Source: Mycobacterium sp. MYCO198283
GTDB taxonomy: Bacteria > Actinomycetota > Actinomycetes > Mycobacteriales > Mycobacteriaceae
Reading direction: 5' to 3'
DNA: 64,000 nucleotides
Assembly (NCBI RefSeq): GCF_021213805.1
Contig: NZ_JAJQJI010000007.1
Span: forward strand, 232,949 to 296,948
The notes below the pieces were generated by a model. It had not been told where the DNA came from, ran no database searches, and was given only the letters and a program-made list of their open reading frames with translations. Shown piece by piece: positions 9,555 to 17,898 of this stretch (position 1 is its first letter; each line of letters opens with the position of its first letter). Made by a program: the position numbers and the translations under genes.

Positions 9555-12248
9555 TTAGCTCCGTCCGACCTCGGCTCGCAGCGCAGCCAGCGCGCGGTCG
9601 ATACCGGACGGATCCTTCCCGGAGCCCTGCGCCAGGTCGGCCTTGCCGCCGCCGCGACCGCCGACCGCCGCGCCCAGCGTGGCCACGAGGTCGTTGGCCC
9701 GCAGCCCGAGGTCTTGTGCGGCCGGGTTGACGGCGACGACGAACGGCACGGTGGCGTCGGGGCCCTCGGCGATCAGGGCGACCACGCCGGGCTCGCTGCC
9801 GAGCCGGCCGCGTACGTCGCCGACGAGGCTGCGCAGGTCGCCGCCGCTCATGCCGCCGGACATGCGCTGCGCCACCAGCCGGACCTTGCCCACCTGCTCG
9901 GCCCCGGCGGCGGCGTTCGCGGCGGCCGCCCGCGCGTTGGCCAGCCGCAGCCGGTCGAGTTCCTTCTCGGCGGCCTTGAGCCGGTCGACCAGCGACGCGA
10001 CCCGGGCGGGCACCTCGTCCGACGGCACTTTCAGCGTCGACGCCAGGCCCGCCATCAGCGCGCGCTCCTTGGCGAGGTGCCGGAAGGAGTCCATGCCGAC
10101 GTAGGCCTCGACGCGGCGCACGCCGGATCCGACCGACGATTCGCCGATCACGGTGATCGGGCCGATCTGCGCCGAGTTGTGCACGTGGGTGCCGCCGCAC
10201 ACTTCCAGCGAGAACGGTCCCCCGATCTCGACGACGCGCACCTGCTCGGGATAGGCCTCGCCGAACAGCGCCATGGCGCCCATCGCCTTGGCCTTCTCCA
10301 GCTCGGTGGTGAAGCTGTGCACCTCGTAATCGGCGACGACGGCCTCGTTGGCGACGTCCTCGACCTGGGCGCGCTGCGCGTCGGACAGCGGGCCCTGCCA
10401 GTTGAAGTCGAACCGCAGGTAGCCGGGCCGGTTCAGCGAACCGGCCTGCACCGCATTGGGTCCGAGCACCTGGCGCAGCGCGGCGTGCACCATGTGGGTG
10501 CCCGAATGGCCCTGCGTGGCGCCGCGCCGCCAGCCGGCGTCCACGGCGGCCACCACGGTGTCACCCTCGACGAACTCGCCCGACTCGACGGTGACCCGGT
10601 GCACCCAGACCGTCTTGGCGATCTTCTGCACGTCGGTCACCGCAGCCTTGGCCGCGGCGCTCGCCCCGGTGCCGGTGATGCTGCCGGCGTCGGCGAGCTG
10701 GCCGCCGGATTCGGCGTAGAGCGGCGTGCGGTCGAGGATCAGCTCGATGCGTTCGGCCCTCCCGGAGCCGTCGTGCGCCACCACCGGCACACGGGCGCCG
10801 TCGACGAAGATCCCGAGGATGCGCGCCTCGGAGGTCAACTCGTCGAAGCCGGTGAATTCGGTGGGCCCGGCGTCGACCAGCTCGCGGTAGGCGGTCAGGT
10901 CGGTGTGGGCGTGTTTCCGCGCGGCGGCATCGGCCTTGGCGCGCCGGCGCTGCTCGGCCATCAGGCCGCGGAAGCCCTCCTCGTCGACCGTCAGCCCGGC
11001 CTCGGCCGCCATCTCCAGGGTGAGTTCGATCGGGAAGCCGTAGGTGTCGTGCAGCGTGAAGGCGTCGCTGCCCGACAGCGTGGCGGCACCGGCCGCGCGC
11101 GTCGCGCTGACCGCATCGGCGAACAGCCGCGACCCTGCCGACAGCGTGCGGTTGAAGGCCGTCTCCTCGGCGACCGCGATGCGGCTGATGCGGTCGAAGT
11201 CGGAGACCAGTTCGGGGTAGGACGGGCCCATCGCGTCGCGCACGGTCACCATCAGGTCCGCCATGACCGGCTGCTCGACGCCGAGGAGCTTGGCCGACCG
11301 GATGACGCGGCGCAGCAGCCGGCGCAGCACATAGCCGCGGCCCTCGTTGCCGGGGGTGACGCCGTCGGCGATGATGATCGCCGCGGTGCGGCTGTGGTCG
11401 GCGATCACGCGGTAGCGGACGTCGTCGGGATCGTTGCCCGCGCCGTAGGCCCGCGGCGCCACACCGGCGATGACGTCGATCACGGGCCGCAGCAGGTCGG
11501 TCTCGTAGACGTTGTCGACGCCTTGGAGCAGGCAGGCGACCCGCTCGATGCCCATGCCGGTGTCGATGTTCTTGCGCGGCAGCGAACCGAGGATCTCGAA
11601 GTCTTCCTTCGAGGTGCCTGCGCCGCGCTCGTTCTGCATGAACACGAGATTCCAGATCTCGATGTAGCGGTCCTCGTTGGCCACCGGGCCGCCCTCGACG
11701 CCGTACGCCGGGCCGCGGTCGTAGTAGATCTCCGACGACGGGCCGCACGGCCCGGGGATGCCCATGGACCAGTAGTTGTCGGCCATGCCGCGGCGCTGGA
11801 TGCGCTCCGGCGGCAGACCGGCGACGTCCTGCCACAGCTGGGCGGCCTCGTCGTCGTCGAGATACACGGTGGCCCACAGCTTTTCGGGATCCATGCCGTA
11901 GCCACCCGCCTCGACCGGCGACGTCAGCAGCTCCCATGCGAGCTCGATGGCGCCGCGCTTGAAGTAGTCGCCGAACGAGAAGTTGCCGGCCATCTGGAAG
12001 AAGGTGTTGTGGCGGGTGGTGATGCCCACCTCGTCGATGTCCGGGGTGCGGATGCACTTCTGGACGCTGGTCGCCCGCGCATACGGCGGCGTCCGCTGCC
12101 CCAGGAAGAACGGCACGAACTGCACCATGCCGGCGTTGACGAACAGCAGGTTCGGGTCGTCGAGGATCACCGAGGCGCTGGGCACCTCGGTGTGGCCCGC
12201 TCTCACGAAGTGATCGAGGAATCGCTTCCTGATCTCGTGTGTCTGCAC
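9555..12248 (-). CDS. alaS: Alanyl-tRNA synthetase
   Basis: Charges tRNA-Ala. The 897-residue enzyme has the class II catalytic domain at the N-terminus ([42 protein letters not shown]) and an anticodon-independent tRNA-binding region. Its editing domain carries the metal ligands [16 protein letters not shown] and [15 protein letters not shown]-terminal helical and DHHA1-like region ends [19 protein letters not shown]. The ATG at 12246-12248 follows a 103 bp gap containing a hairpin, so it probably has its own promoter and heads the alaS-ruvX-mltG-aroE group. Confidence 0.98.
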   Translation of the reverse strand: MQTHEIRKRFLDHFVRAGHTEVPSASVILDDPNLLFVNAGMVQFVPFFLGQRTPPYARATSVQKCIRTPDIDEVGITTRHNTFFQMAGNFSFGDYFKRGAIELAWELLTSPVEAGGYGMDPEKLWATVYLDDDEAAQLWQDVAGLPPERIQRRGMADNYWSMGIPGPCGPSSEIYYDRGPAYGVEGGPVANEDRYIEIWNLVFMQNERGAGTSKEDFEILGSLPRKNIDTGMGIERVACLLQGVDNVYETDLLRPVIDVIAGVAPRAYGAGNDPDDVRYRVIADHSRTAAIIIADGVTPGNEGRGYVLRRLLRRVIRSAKLLGVEQPVMADLMVTVRDAMGPSYPELVSDFDRISRIAVAEETAFNRTLSAGSRLFADAVSATRAAGAATLSGSDAFTLHDTYGFPIELTLEMAAEAGLTVDEEGFRGLMAEQRRRAKADAAARKHAHTDLTAYRELVDAGPTEFTGFDELTSEARILGIFVDGARVPVVAHDGSGRAERIELILDRTPLYAESGGQLADAGSITGTGASAAAKAAVTDVQKIAKTVWVHRVTVESGEFVEGDTVVAAVDAGWRRGATQGHSGTHMVHAALRQVLGPNAVQAGSLNRPGYLRFDFNWQGPLSDAQRAQVEDVANEAVVADYEVHSFTTELEKAKAMGAMALFGEAYPEQVRVVEIGGPFSLEVCGGTHVHNSAQIGPITVIGESSVGSGVRRVEAYVGMDSFRHLAKERALMAGLASTLKVPSDEVPARVASLVDRLKAAEKELDRLRLANARAAAANAAAGAEQVGKVRLVAQRMSGGMSGGDLRSLVGDVRGRLGSEPGVVALIAEGPDATVPFVVAVNPAAQDLGLRANDLVATLGAAVGGRGGGKADLAQGSGKDPSGIDRALAALRAEVGRS

Positions 12249-12306
12249 TCGTCGCTGTCCTTCGCCGCATCGTCTCGACGGAACCTGGTCCGACGCATCA
12301 CAGTAC

Positions 12307-12325
12307 CGGTCGGCCGTACCGACCG
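12307..12325. other. Hairpin CGGTCGG-CCGTA-CCGACCG upstream of alaS
   Basis: A perfect 7 bp stem with a five-base loop in the 103 bp between yjbQ and alaS, 59 bp before the alaS start. No T tract follows, and no T-box features (specifier loop, TGGN motif) could be recognised. It may be a terminator for the upstream gene or a leader element of alaS. Confidence 0.35.
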
Positions 12326-12351
12326 AGAAAGCCGAGGCGGCGCAGCGAACC

Positions 12352-12753
12352 TCAGCCGTCGACGAAGCTGAGCCGCACCGATCGCTGCGGATTGTCGCGG
12401 TTGAGGTCCACCAGCACGATGCTCTGCCAGGTCCCCAGGAGCGGCGATCCGTGCTGCACCGGCACCGTCACCGACGGCGACACGATGGCCGGCAGCACAT
12501 GGTCGGCGCCGTGGCCGAACGAGCCGTGGGCGTGGCGGTAGCGGTCGTCGCGGGGCAGCAGCCGCTCCAGGGTGTCCACCAGGTCGTCGTCGGAGCCCGA
12601 TCCCGTCTCGATGACGGCGACGCCGGCCGTGGCGTGCGGGACGAAGACGTTGCACAGTCCGTCACCGCGCGACGCACAGAAGGAGCGCACGTCGTCGGTG
12701 AGATCGACGATGCGGCGGCGGCGGGTGTCGACGTCGAGCACGGTGGTGTCCAC
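12352..12753 (-). CDS. YjbQ/UPF0047-family protein (Rv2556c-like)
   Basis: A 133-residue single-domain protein of the conserved YjbQ family. Signature segments are [47 protein letters not shown], and [26 protein letters not shown]. The conserved His residues and the GTWQ motif are intact. Some members have weak thiamine phosphate synthase activity, but the physiological role is not settled. It lies upstream of alaS in the same orientation, as in M. tuberculosis. Confidence 0.88.
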   Translation of the reverse strand: MDTTVLDVDTRRRRIVDLTDDVRSFCASRGDGLCNVFVPHATAGVAVIETGSGSDDDLVDTLERLLPRDDRYRHAHGSFGHGADHVLPAIVSPSVTVPVQHGSPLLGTWQSIVLVDLNRDNPQRSVRLSFVDG

Positions 12754-12789
12754 AGCGGCGAGCCTACGAGTTGCTCGTGCAGGTTGTCG

Positions 12790-13257
12790 TCAGCCGAGCA
12801 GGTCCTCGAGGCGCTCGTAGCTCTCGCGCATGCCGTGTTCTGCGCCCGAGGACACCAGGCCGTCGAGCGCTTCGACCGTCGGGCACACGGACCGGCCGTG
12901 GAGCCGGCAGCGGCCGTCGAGGTCGGCGAACCGGAGGAACTCGATGTTGACCGCGTCGGGCACGCCTTCGTACTCGAAGGTCTGGATGATCAGCTGATTC
13001 TCGCGGACGCGGTGGAACACCCCGTTGAAGACGAACTCGCCGTCGGGATCGCGGCGGTGGGTGTAGCGGTAGCCGCCGCCGGTGCGGAAGTCCCACCGCT
13101 CGATGTCCATGTCGAGGCCGCGCGGGCCGAGCCATTGCCGCACCAGGTCGGGTTCGGCGTGGGCGCGGAACACCGCGTGCGCCGGGGCGTCGAAGTCGCG
13201 GGTGTACTCCATGGCCAGCGTGTCCACCGGCACCCGCAGTTGCAGGCCGTTCGTCAT
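12790..13257 (-). CDS. SRPBCC/AHSA1-family protein
   Basis: A 155-residue START/AHSA1-like ligand-binding protein. The N-terminal strand and helix read YTRDFDAPAHAVFRAHAEPDLVRQWLGPRG, followed by WDFRTGGGYRYTHRRDPDGEFVFNGVFHRV and a C-terminal amphipathic helix GMRESYERLEDLLG. The ATG at 13255-13257 shares ATGA with the stop of the ArsR gene. This pairing of an ArsR repressor with an AHSA1 protein is very common in actinobacteria. The ligand is unknown. Confidence 0.88.
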   Translation of the reverse strand: MTNGLQLRVPVDTLAMEYTRDFDAPAHAVFRAHAEPDLVRQWLGPRGLDMDIERWDFRTGGGYRYTHRRDPDGEFVFNGVFHRVRENQLIIQTFEYEGVPDAVNIEFLRFADLDGRCRLHGRSVCPTVEALDGLVSSGAEHGMRESYERLEDLLG

Positions 13258-13604
13258 GATTCCTCCTCGTTTCCCATCTCCGCCAGCAGGGCGTCGAGCC
13301 GGCGGTAGCTGCGTTCGGCGGCCAGTCGGTAGCCGTCGATCCAGGCGGTGAGGCGCTCGAGCGCGGCGGCGTCGAGATGCACCGGCCGCCGCTGCGCCTC
13401 CCGGGTGCGGGTGACCAGCCCCGCCGTCTCCAGCACCGCGATGTGCTTGGACACCGCCTGCTTGGTGATCGCGAACGGCGCGGCCAGCTCGTTGACGGTG
13501 GCCGGGCCCCGCGACAGCCGGGCGACGATCGCGCGGCGCACCGGGTCGGCCAGCGCCAGGAAGGCCCGGTCGAGCTCGGCATCCGCCGCCTCCGCACCAC
13601 CCAA
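13254..13604 (-). CDS. ArsR-family winged-helix repressor
   Basis: A 116-residue regulator: helix DRAFLALADPVRRAIVARLSRG, then the helix-turn-helix VNELAAPFAITKQAVSKHIAVLETAGLVTRTREAQRRPVHLD with its beta wing, then a dimerisation helix. It lacks the metal-binding Cys motifs of ArsR/SmtB sensors, so a small-molecule or protein signal is more likely. I prefer the TTG at 13602-13604 because AGGGG lies five bases upstream. A TTG seven codons earlier (13623-13625) abuts its Shine-Dalgarno-like sequence and sits inside the operator palindrome. It overlaps the SRPBCC gene and probably represses its own promoter. Confidence 0.88.
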   Translation of the reverse strand: MGGAEAADAELDRAFLALADPVRRAIVARLSRGPATVNELAAPFAITKQAVSKHIAVLETAGLVTRTREAQRRPVHLDAAALERLTAWIDGYRLAAERSYRRLDALLAEMGNEEES

Positions 13605-13620
13605 AACAACCCCTGGTTTG

Positions 13621-13648
13621 ATCAACCCTTAAGTTGATTAACACGGTA
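13621..13648 (-). promoter_or_regulatory. Promoter and palindromic operator of the ArsR/SRPBCC pair
   Basis: ATCAAC-CCTTAA-GTTGAT (13621-13638) is a perfect inverted repeat with six-base arms; outer bases extend the match partly. On the minus strand TACCGT (13648-13643) fits the TANNNT -10 element. Initiation about seven bases later would fall inside the palindrome, so a bound repressor would cover the start of transcription. Binding by the adjacent ArsR protein is inferred. Confidence 0.6.
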
Positions 13649-13676
13649 GAGCATGGTGTGCGCCCGGTCAACGGGG

Positions 13677-15020
13677 TCAGCGGCGACGTCGGACGATGGC
13701 GCGCAGCCGTTCCAGCCGCGCGCCGATGTCGCGTTCGGCGCCGTGCGTGGTGGGCCGGTAGTAGTCGACGCCCACCAGCTCGTCGGGCGGGTACTGCTGG
13801 GCGACCACGCCGTCGGGATCGTCGTGGGCGTAGCGGTAGCCGATGCCGCTGCCCAGCCGCGCCGACCCCGCGTAGTGGCCGTCACGCAGGTGCGGCGGCA
13901 CCAGGCCCGCCTTGCCGGCGTTGATGTCGGCCATCGCCGCGCCGAGCGCGGTGGTCACGGCGTTGGACTTCGGGGCGGTCGCGAGGTGCACGGTGGCATG
14001 CGCCAGCGTCAGCTGCGCCTCGGGCATGCCGATCAGCTGCACGGTCTGCGCGGCGGCGACGGCGGTCGGCAGCGCCGTCGGATCGGCCATGCCGATGTCC
14101 TCGCTGGCGAGGATCATCAGCCGGCGCGCGACGAACCGCGGATCCTCGCCGGCGGTCAGCATCCGCGCCAGGTAGTGCAGCGCGGCGTCCACGTCGCTGC
14201 CACGCACCGATTTGATGAACGCGCTGATGACGTCGTAGTGCTGGTCGCCGTCGCGGTCGTAGCGCACCGCCGCCCGGTCCAGCGACTGCTCGACGGTCTC
14301 GACGCTCACCTGCTCCCCCGCCGCCAGCGCGGTCTCGGCCGCCGCCTCCAGCGCGGTGAGCGCGCGGCGGGCGTCGCCGGCGGCCAGCGTGACCAGCAGT
14401 TCGACGGCTTCCGGCGCCACCGTGACCGCGCCGCCGAGGCCGCGGGGGTCGTCGATCGCGCGCGTCACGACGGCGCGCACCGCATCGGCGGTGAGCGGCT
14501 GCAGCTGCAGGATCAGCGACCGGCTCAGCAGCGGCGCGACGACGGAGAACGACGGGTTCTCGGTGGTCGCCGCCACCAGCAGCACGATCCGGTTCTCGAC
14601 GGCGGCGAGCAGTGCGTCCTGCTGGGTCTTGGAGAACCGGTGCACCTCGTCGATGAACAGCACCGTCTGCCGCCCGTGCCGGAAGAGGGCCTCGCGCGCC
14701 TTCTCCAACACGGCGCGCACCTCTTTGACGCCGGCGCTCAGGGCCGACAGCGCCTCGAAGCGCCGCCCGGTGGCCTGCGAGATCAGCGACGCGAGCGTGG
14801 TCTTCCCGGTGCCCGGCGGCCCGTAGAGGACGACCGACGCGGCGCCGGTGCCCTCGACGAGGCGGCGCAGCGGCGAATTCGGCTTGAGCAGGTGGTCCTG
14901 GCCCACCACCTCGTCGAGCGACGCGGGCCGCATCCGCACGGCCAGCGGCGCGTCGGGCGGGACGGCGCGGCGGTCGGCGGGAGGCGGCTCGGCGGGCTCG
15001 TCGAACAGGCCCTCGGACAT
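13677..15020 (-). CDS. rarA: Replication-associated recombination protein RarA (MgsA)
   Basis: An AAA+ ATPase of the clamp-loader clade that acts at stalled replication forks. The 447 residues contain Walker A GPPGTGKT (67-74), Walker B FIDEVHRF, the sensor segment [11 protein letters not shown], and a C-terminal tetramerisation region ([57 protein letters not shown]). The ATG at 15018-15020 gives [11 protein letters not shown], the usual mycobacterial N-terminus that may bind the clamp. The 17 bp gap from the DUF3097 gene suggests co-transcription. Confidence 0.93.
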   Translation of the reverse strand: MSEGLFDEPAEPPPADRRAVPPDAPLAVRMRPASLDEVVGQDHLLKPNSPLRRLVEGTGAASVVLYGPPGTGKTTLASLISQATGRRFEALSALSAGVKEVRAVLEKAREALFRHGRQTVLFIDEVHRFSKTQQDALLAAVENRIVLLVAATTENPSFSVVAPLLSRSLILQLQPLTADAVRAVVTRAIDDPRGLGGAVTVAPEAVELLVTLAAGDARRALTALEAAAETALAAGEQVSVETVEQSLDRAAVRYDRDGDQHYDVISAFIKSVRGSDVDAALHYLARMLTAGEDPRFVARRLMILASEDIGMADPTALPTAVAAAQTVQLIGMPEAQLTLAHATVHLATAPKSNAVTTALGAAMADINAGKAGLVPPHLRDGHYAGSARLGSGIGYRYAHDDPDGVVAQQYPPDELVGVDYYRPTTHGAERDIGARLERLRAIVRRRR

Positions 15021-15037
15021 GGTATGAGGCTTACCAC

Positions 15038-15877
15038 TCAGGCCGGTGCGGTGACGAAGTCGATCAGCTCTTCGACCCGCCCGATGAGCGCCGGTTCGAG
15101 GTCGTTCCAGTCGCGCACCCGCGCGCGGATGCGCTGCCAGGCGGCGGCGGTGTCGGCCTGGGTGCGGTGCGGCCAGCCCAGCGCCCGGCAGATCCCGGTC
15201 TTCCAGTCGGTGCCGCGCGGCACCGTCGGCCACGTGGCGATGCCGAGCCGGGCGGGCTTCACGGCCTGCCAGATGTCGATGAACGGGTGGCCGACCACCA
15301 GCGCGTGCGCGCCGTGCGGGCCGCGCTCGACCTCCCTGGCGATACGCGACTCCTTCGAGCCGGCCACCAGGTGGTCGACGAGCACCCCGAGCCGGCGTCC
15401 CGGTCCGGGCCGGAACTCGGCGACGATGCCGGGCAGGTCGTCGACGCCGCCGAGGTACTCCACGACGACGCCCTCGATGCGCAGGTCGTCACCCCAGACC
15501 TGCTCGACGAGCTCGGCGTCGTGGCGGCCTTCGACGTAGATGCGGCCGGCGCGCGCGGTCCGGGCCCGCGCCGTGGGGACGGCCACCGAGCCCGACGCGG
15601 TGCGCGCTGGGGCGGCCGGGGTGGCGCGGCGCGGCGCGGCGAGGATCACCGGGCGACCGTCGACCAGGAAGCCCGGGCCGAGCGGGAACGCCCGCACCGT
15701 GCCGTGGCGGTCCTCCAGCTCGACGCGGCGCTGCTCCACCCGCACCACCGCGCCGACGAAGCCGGAGGTCGCGTCCTCGACGACCAGGCCGGTGTCGGCG
15801 GCCCGCTCGGTCGACCGCGGCCGGCGCGCCGCGTGCGGGTTCGAGGCGAGGATGTCGGAGCCATAGCGATCAGCCAC
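15038..15877 (-). CDS. DUF3097-family protein
   Basis: A 279-residue soluble protein matching the actinobacterial DUF3097 family by overall pattern. Conserved-looking segments are [72 protein letters not shown] and [23 protein letters not shown]. The middle segment resembles a Toprim-like strand-acid pattern ([16 protein letters not shown]), which would fit a nucleic acid enzyme, but I cannot assign an activity. It lies between rarA and the zinc metallopeptidase gene in the same orientation. Confidence 0.8.
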   Translation of the reverse strand: MADRYGSDILASNPHAARRPRSTERAADTGLVVEDATSGFVGAVVRVEQRRVELEDRHGTVRAFPLGPGFLVDGRPVILAAPRRATPAAPARTASGSVAVPTARARTARAGRIYVEGRHDAELVEQVWGDDLRIEGVVVEYLGGVDDLPGIVAEFRPGPGRRLGVLVDHLVAGSKESRIAREVERGPHGAHALVVGHPFIDIWQAVKPARLGIATWPTVPRGTDWKTGICRALGWPHRTQADTAAAWQRIRARVRDWNDLEPALIGRVEELIDFVTAPA

Positions 15878-15926
15878 CGGGCGATCGTAGGGAGCCGGCC
15901 CGCCGACGGGCGGGTGGCGCGCCGGA

Positions 15927-17018
15927 TCAGACCTCGCCGGGTGGCTCCGCCTCGCCGGCGGCGACCGCGCGTTTGGCCGGGTCGGTGGTCACCTCGTCGA
16001 TCACGGTGTGGATGAAGCGCATCTTCTCCAGCACCGGCGGCGGCAGCACGAACGGATAGAGGTCGTCGCGGCCCATCGAGCGGTTCACCATGTTGAGCGC
16101 CCACGCCAGCGGCAGCCACATGTCGATGATCGTGTCGAATCCGCTGGGGCCCAGCACCCGTCGCTCGAAGGTGGCGCCGGCCGGGGCCATGCCGAAGGCG
16201 GCGGCGGTGTCCAGGGTGTCGCGGATGTGCAGGTAGTGGGCGAACGTCTCGGCCCAGTCCTCGGCGGCGTGCATCGTGGCGTAGGACGACACGTAGTGGT
16301 CCTCCCAGCCGGCGGGCGCACCCTCGCTGTAGTGGCGGTCGAGCGCGTCCTGGTAGCTGGCGTTGGGGTCGCCGAAGAGCTCCTTGAAGCGCGGCAGGTA
16401 GTGCTCGTCGGCGCCGATCAGCCGGAAGTAGTAGTAGTGGCCGATCTCGTGGCGGAAATGGCCGAGCAGCGTGCGGTACGGCTCGGCCATCGAGATCCGC
16501 AGCTGTTCGCGGTGCACGTCGTCGCTCTCGGCGAGGTCGAGGGTGATGACGCCGTTCTCGTGCCCGGTGAACACCTTCTGGTGGCGGCTCGACAGCAGGT
16601 CGAACGCCAGGCCGAGCTCCGGATCCACGTCGCGGCCGACGATCGGCAGGTTGAGGTCGTGCAGTTCGGCGATCAGCCGGCGCTTGGCGCCCTCGGCGAC
16701 CGCGAACGCCGCGAGCGCCTCCGGGTCGTCGTCGCTGGGGCGCGTGCGGGTCAGCCGGCACGCCTCGCAGAGCGTGCCGCCGGAATCCTCGCCCGGTGTG
16801 ATCTCGACGAGCCAATTGCACTGCGCCAGATGCAGGTTCGCGCACAATCGGTAGCGGCTGGCGTCGACGGCGCCGCTGTGGCTGCTGTCCTCGCCCTCGG
16901 CGATCACCAGCATCGCCTTGTCGCGCAGCGAGAAGCCGACGGGGCTGCCGCACTGCAGGCTGATCGAGTTCTCGAAGGCCAGGTGCTGGCCGCAGACAGG
17001 ACAGGTGAAGTCACGCAT
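15927..17018 (-). CDS. Putative zinc-binding metallopeptidase with zinc-ribbon N-terminus (Rv2568c-like)
   Basis: A 363-residue protein. The N-terminus has a CxxC zinc ribbon (TCPVCG, Cys6 and Cys9, with later Cys pairs near 23, 59, 67, 84 and 87). The second half has the metalloprotease motif HEIGH (190-194), preceded by LLGHFR and followed by a conserved DWAETFAHYLHIRDTLDTA segment that could supply the third ligand. The gene overlaps the transglutaminase gene by eight bases and forms a cluster with it and the ATP-grasp/alpha-E gene. The conserved neighbourhood suggests a common pathway acting on a peptide or amide-linked product. The substrate is unknown. Confidence 0.85.
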   Translation of the reverse strand: MRDFTCPVCGQHLAFENSISLQCGSPVGFSLRDKAMLVIAEGEDSSHSGAVDASRYRLCANLHLAQCNWLVEITPGEDSGGTLCEACRLTRTRPSDDDPEALAAFAVAEGAKRRLIAELHDLNLPIVGRDVDPELGLAFDLLSSRHQKVFTGHENGVITLDLAESDDVHREQLRISMAEPYRTLLGHFRHEIGHYYYFRLIGADEHYLPRFKELFGDPNASYQDALDRHYSEGAPAGWEDHYVSSYATMHAAEDWAETFAHYLHIRDTLDTAAAFGMAPAGATFERRVLGPSGFDTIIDMWLPLAWALNMVNRSMGRDDLYPFVLPPPVLEKMRFIHTVIDEVTTDPAKRAVAAGEAEPPGEV

Positions 17019-17898
17019 CCGGAAGGTCCCCTTCGTAGGGCGTCACGTCCACGGCGACATCGATGGCGCTGTGCTGGGATTCGGTGTAGATGACACCTCG
17101 CAGGGGCGGTATGTCCGCATAGTCGCGGCCCCACCCGAGCACGATATAGCGGTGGTCGACGAACTGGTCGTTCGTCGGGTCGAACGCCAGCCAGTGGCCG
17201 GCCGGGGACCACACCGCCGCCCACGCGTGGCTGGCGTCGGCGCCGACCAGCCGCGGCGCGCCCGGCGGCGGTTCGGTGACGAGGTAACCCGACACGTAGC
17301 TCGCCGCCAGGCCCTGGGCACGCAGGCACGCGATCGCCAGCCGGGCGAAGTCCTGGCACACACCCGCGCGGGCGGCGAGCACCTCGGCGACCCGCGTGGA
17401 GACGGTCGTCGTCCCGGAGCGGTACCGGAAGTCGCGGTGGATCCGGCGGGTCAGCTCGGTCACCGCGTCGTGCAGCGGCCGGCCGGGCGTGAAGGTGGGC
17501 GCCGCGTAGTCGCGCACCGCGTCGGTGATCTCCGGCGGCTGCAGGTCGAGGACGAACTCGGTGTGCAGGGCGTGCCGGGGGCCGGCGGGCCGCGCCGCTT
17601 CCCACGGCTGCTCTGCCACGCCGTCACCGGCGGCCGGCCGGACCTCGACGACGGAATCGGTGGCCACGGTCAGCTGGGTGTGCGGTGCGGTGATGTGGAA
17701 GTAGGTGGAGAGGTTGCCGTGGGCGTCGCGGCTGCGGGACTCGTCGGCGGGTGCGGGGTCGACGTGCATGCGGTGGGTCAGGCACCGCTGCTGCCCGGTG
17801 TCGCGCGGCACCAGGAAGCCGCGGCCGTACGAGCCGGTGACGACGCTCGAGTACCGGTAGGTCGTGCGGTGGCGGACGCGGTAGCGCTGCGGCGTCAC
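17011..17898 (-). CDS. Transglutaminase-like cysteine protease-fold protein (Rv2569c-like)
   Basis: A 295-residue protein with an N-terminal all-beta transglut_N region (RVRHRTTYRYSSVVTGSYGRGFLVPRD) and a transglutaminase-like core. The catalytic triad is intact: Cys181 in ARAGVCQDFARLAI, His224 in DASHAWAAVW and Asp240 in AFDPTNDQF. Bacterial members can act as peptidases or amidases as well as cross-linkers. The GTG start at 17896-17898 shares GTGA with the stop of the upstream ATP-grasp gene, and the end overlaps the metallopeptidase gene. A dedicated role with these neighbours is likely but undefined. Confidence 0.88.
   Translation of the reverse strand: MTPQRYRVRHRTTYRYSSVVTGSYGRGFLVPRDTGQQRCLTHRMHVDPAPADESRSRDAHGNLSTYFHITAPHTQLTVATDSVVEVRPAAGDGVAEQPWEAARPAGPRHALHTEFVLDLQPPEITDAVRDYAAPTFTPGRPLHDAVTELTRRIHRDFRYRSGTTTVSTRVAEVLAARAGVCQDFARLAIACLRAQGLAASYVSGYLVTEPPPGAPRLVGADASHAWAAVWSPAGHWLAFDPTNDQFVDHRYIVLGWGRDYADIPPLRGVIYTESQHSAIDVAVDVTPYEGDLPDA

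Noticed and set aside
12249..12351. T-box or riboswitch before alaS
   Set aside because: Only one simple hairpin is present; no specifier loop, T-box sequence or terminator/antiterminator pair was found.
7863..12371. A 1502-codon open frame on the plus strand
   Set aside because: It lies antisense to alaS, ruvX and mltG, has a low-complexity Arg/Gly/Asp/Val composition and no domain; it is the usual antisense shadow of high-GC genes.
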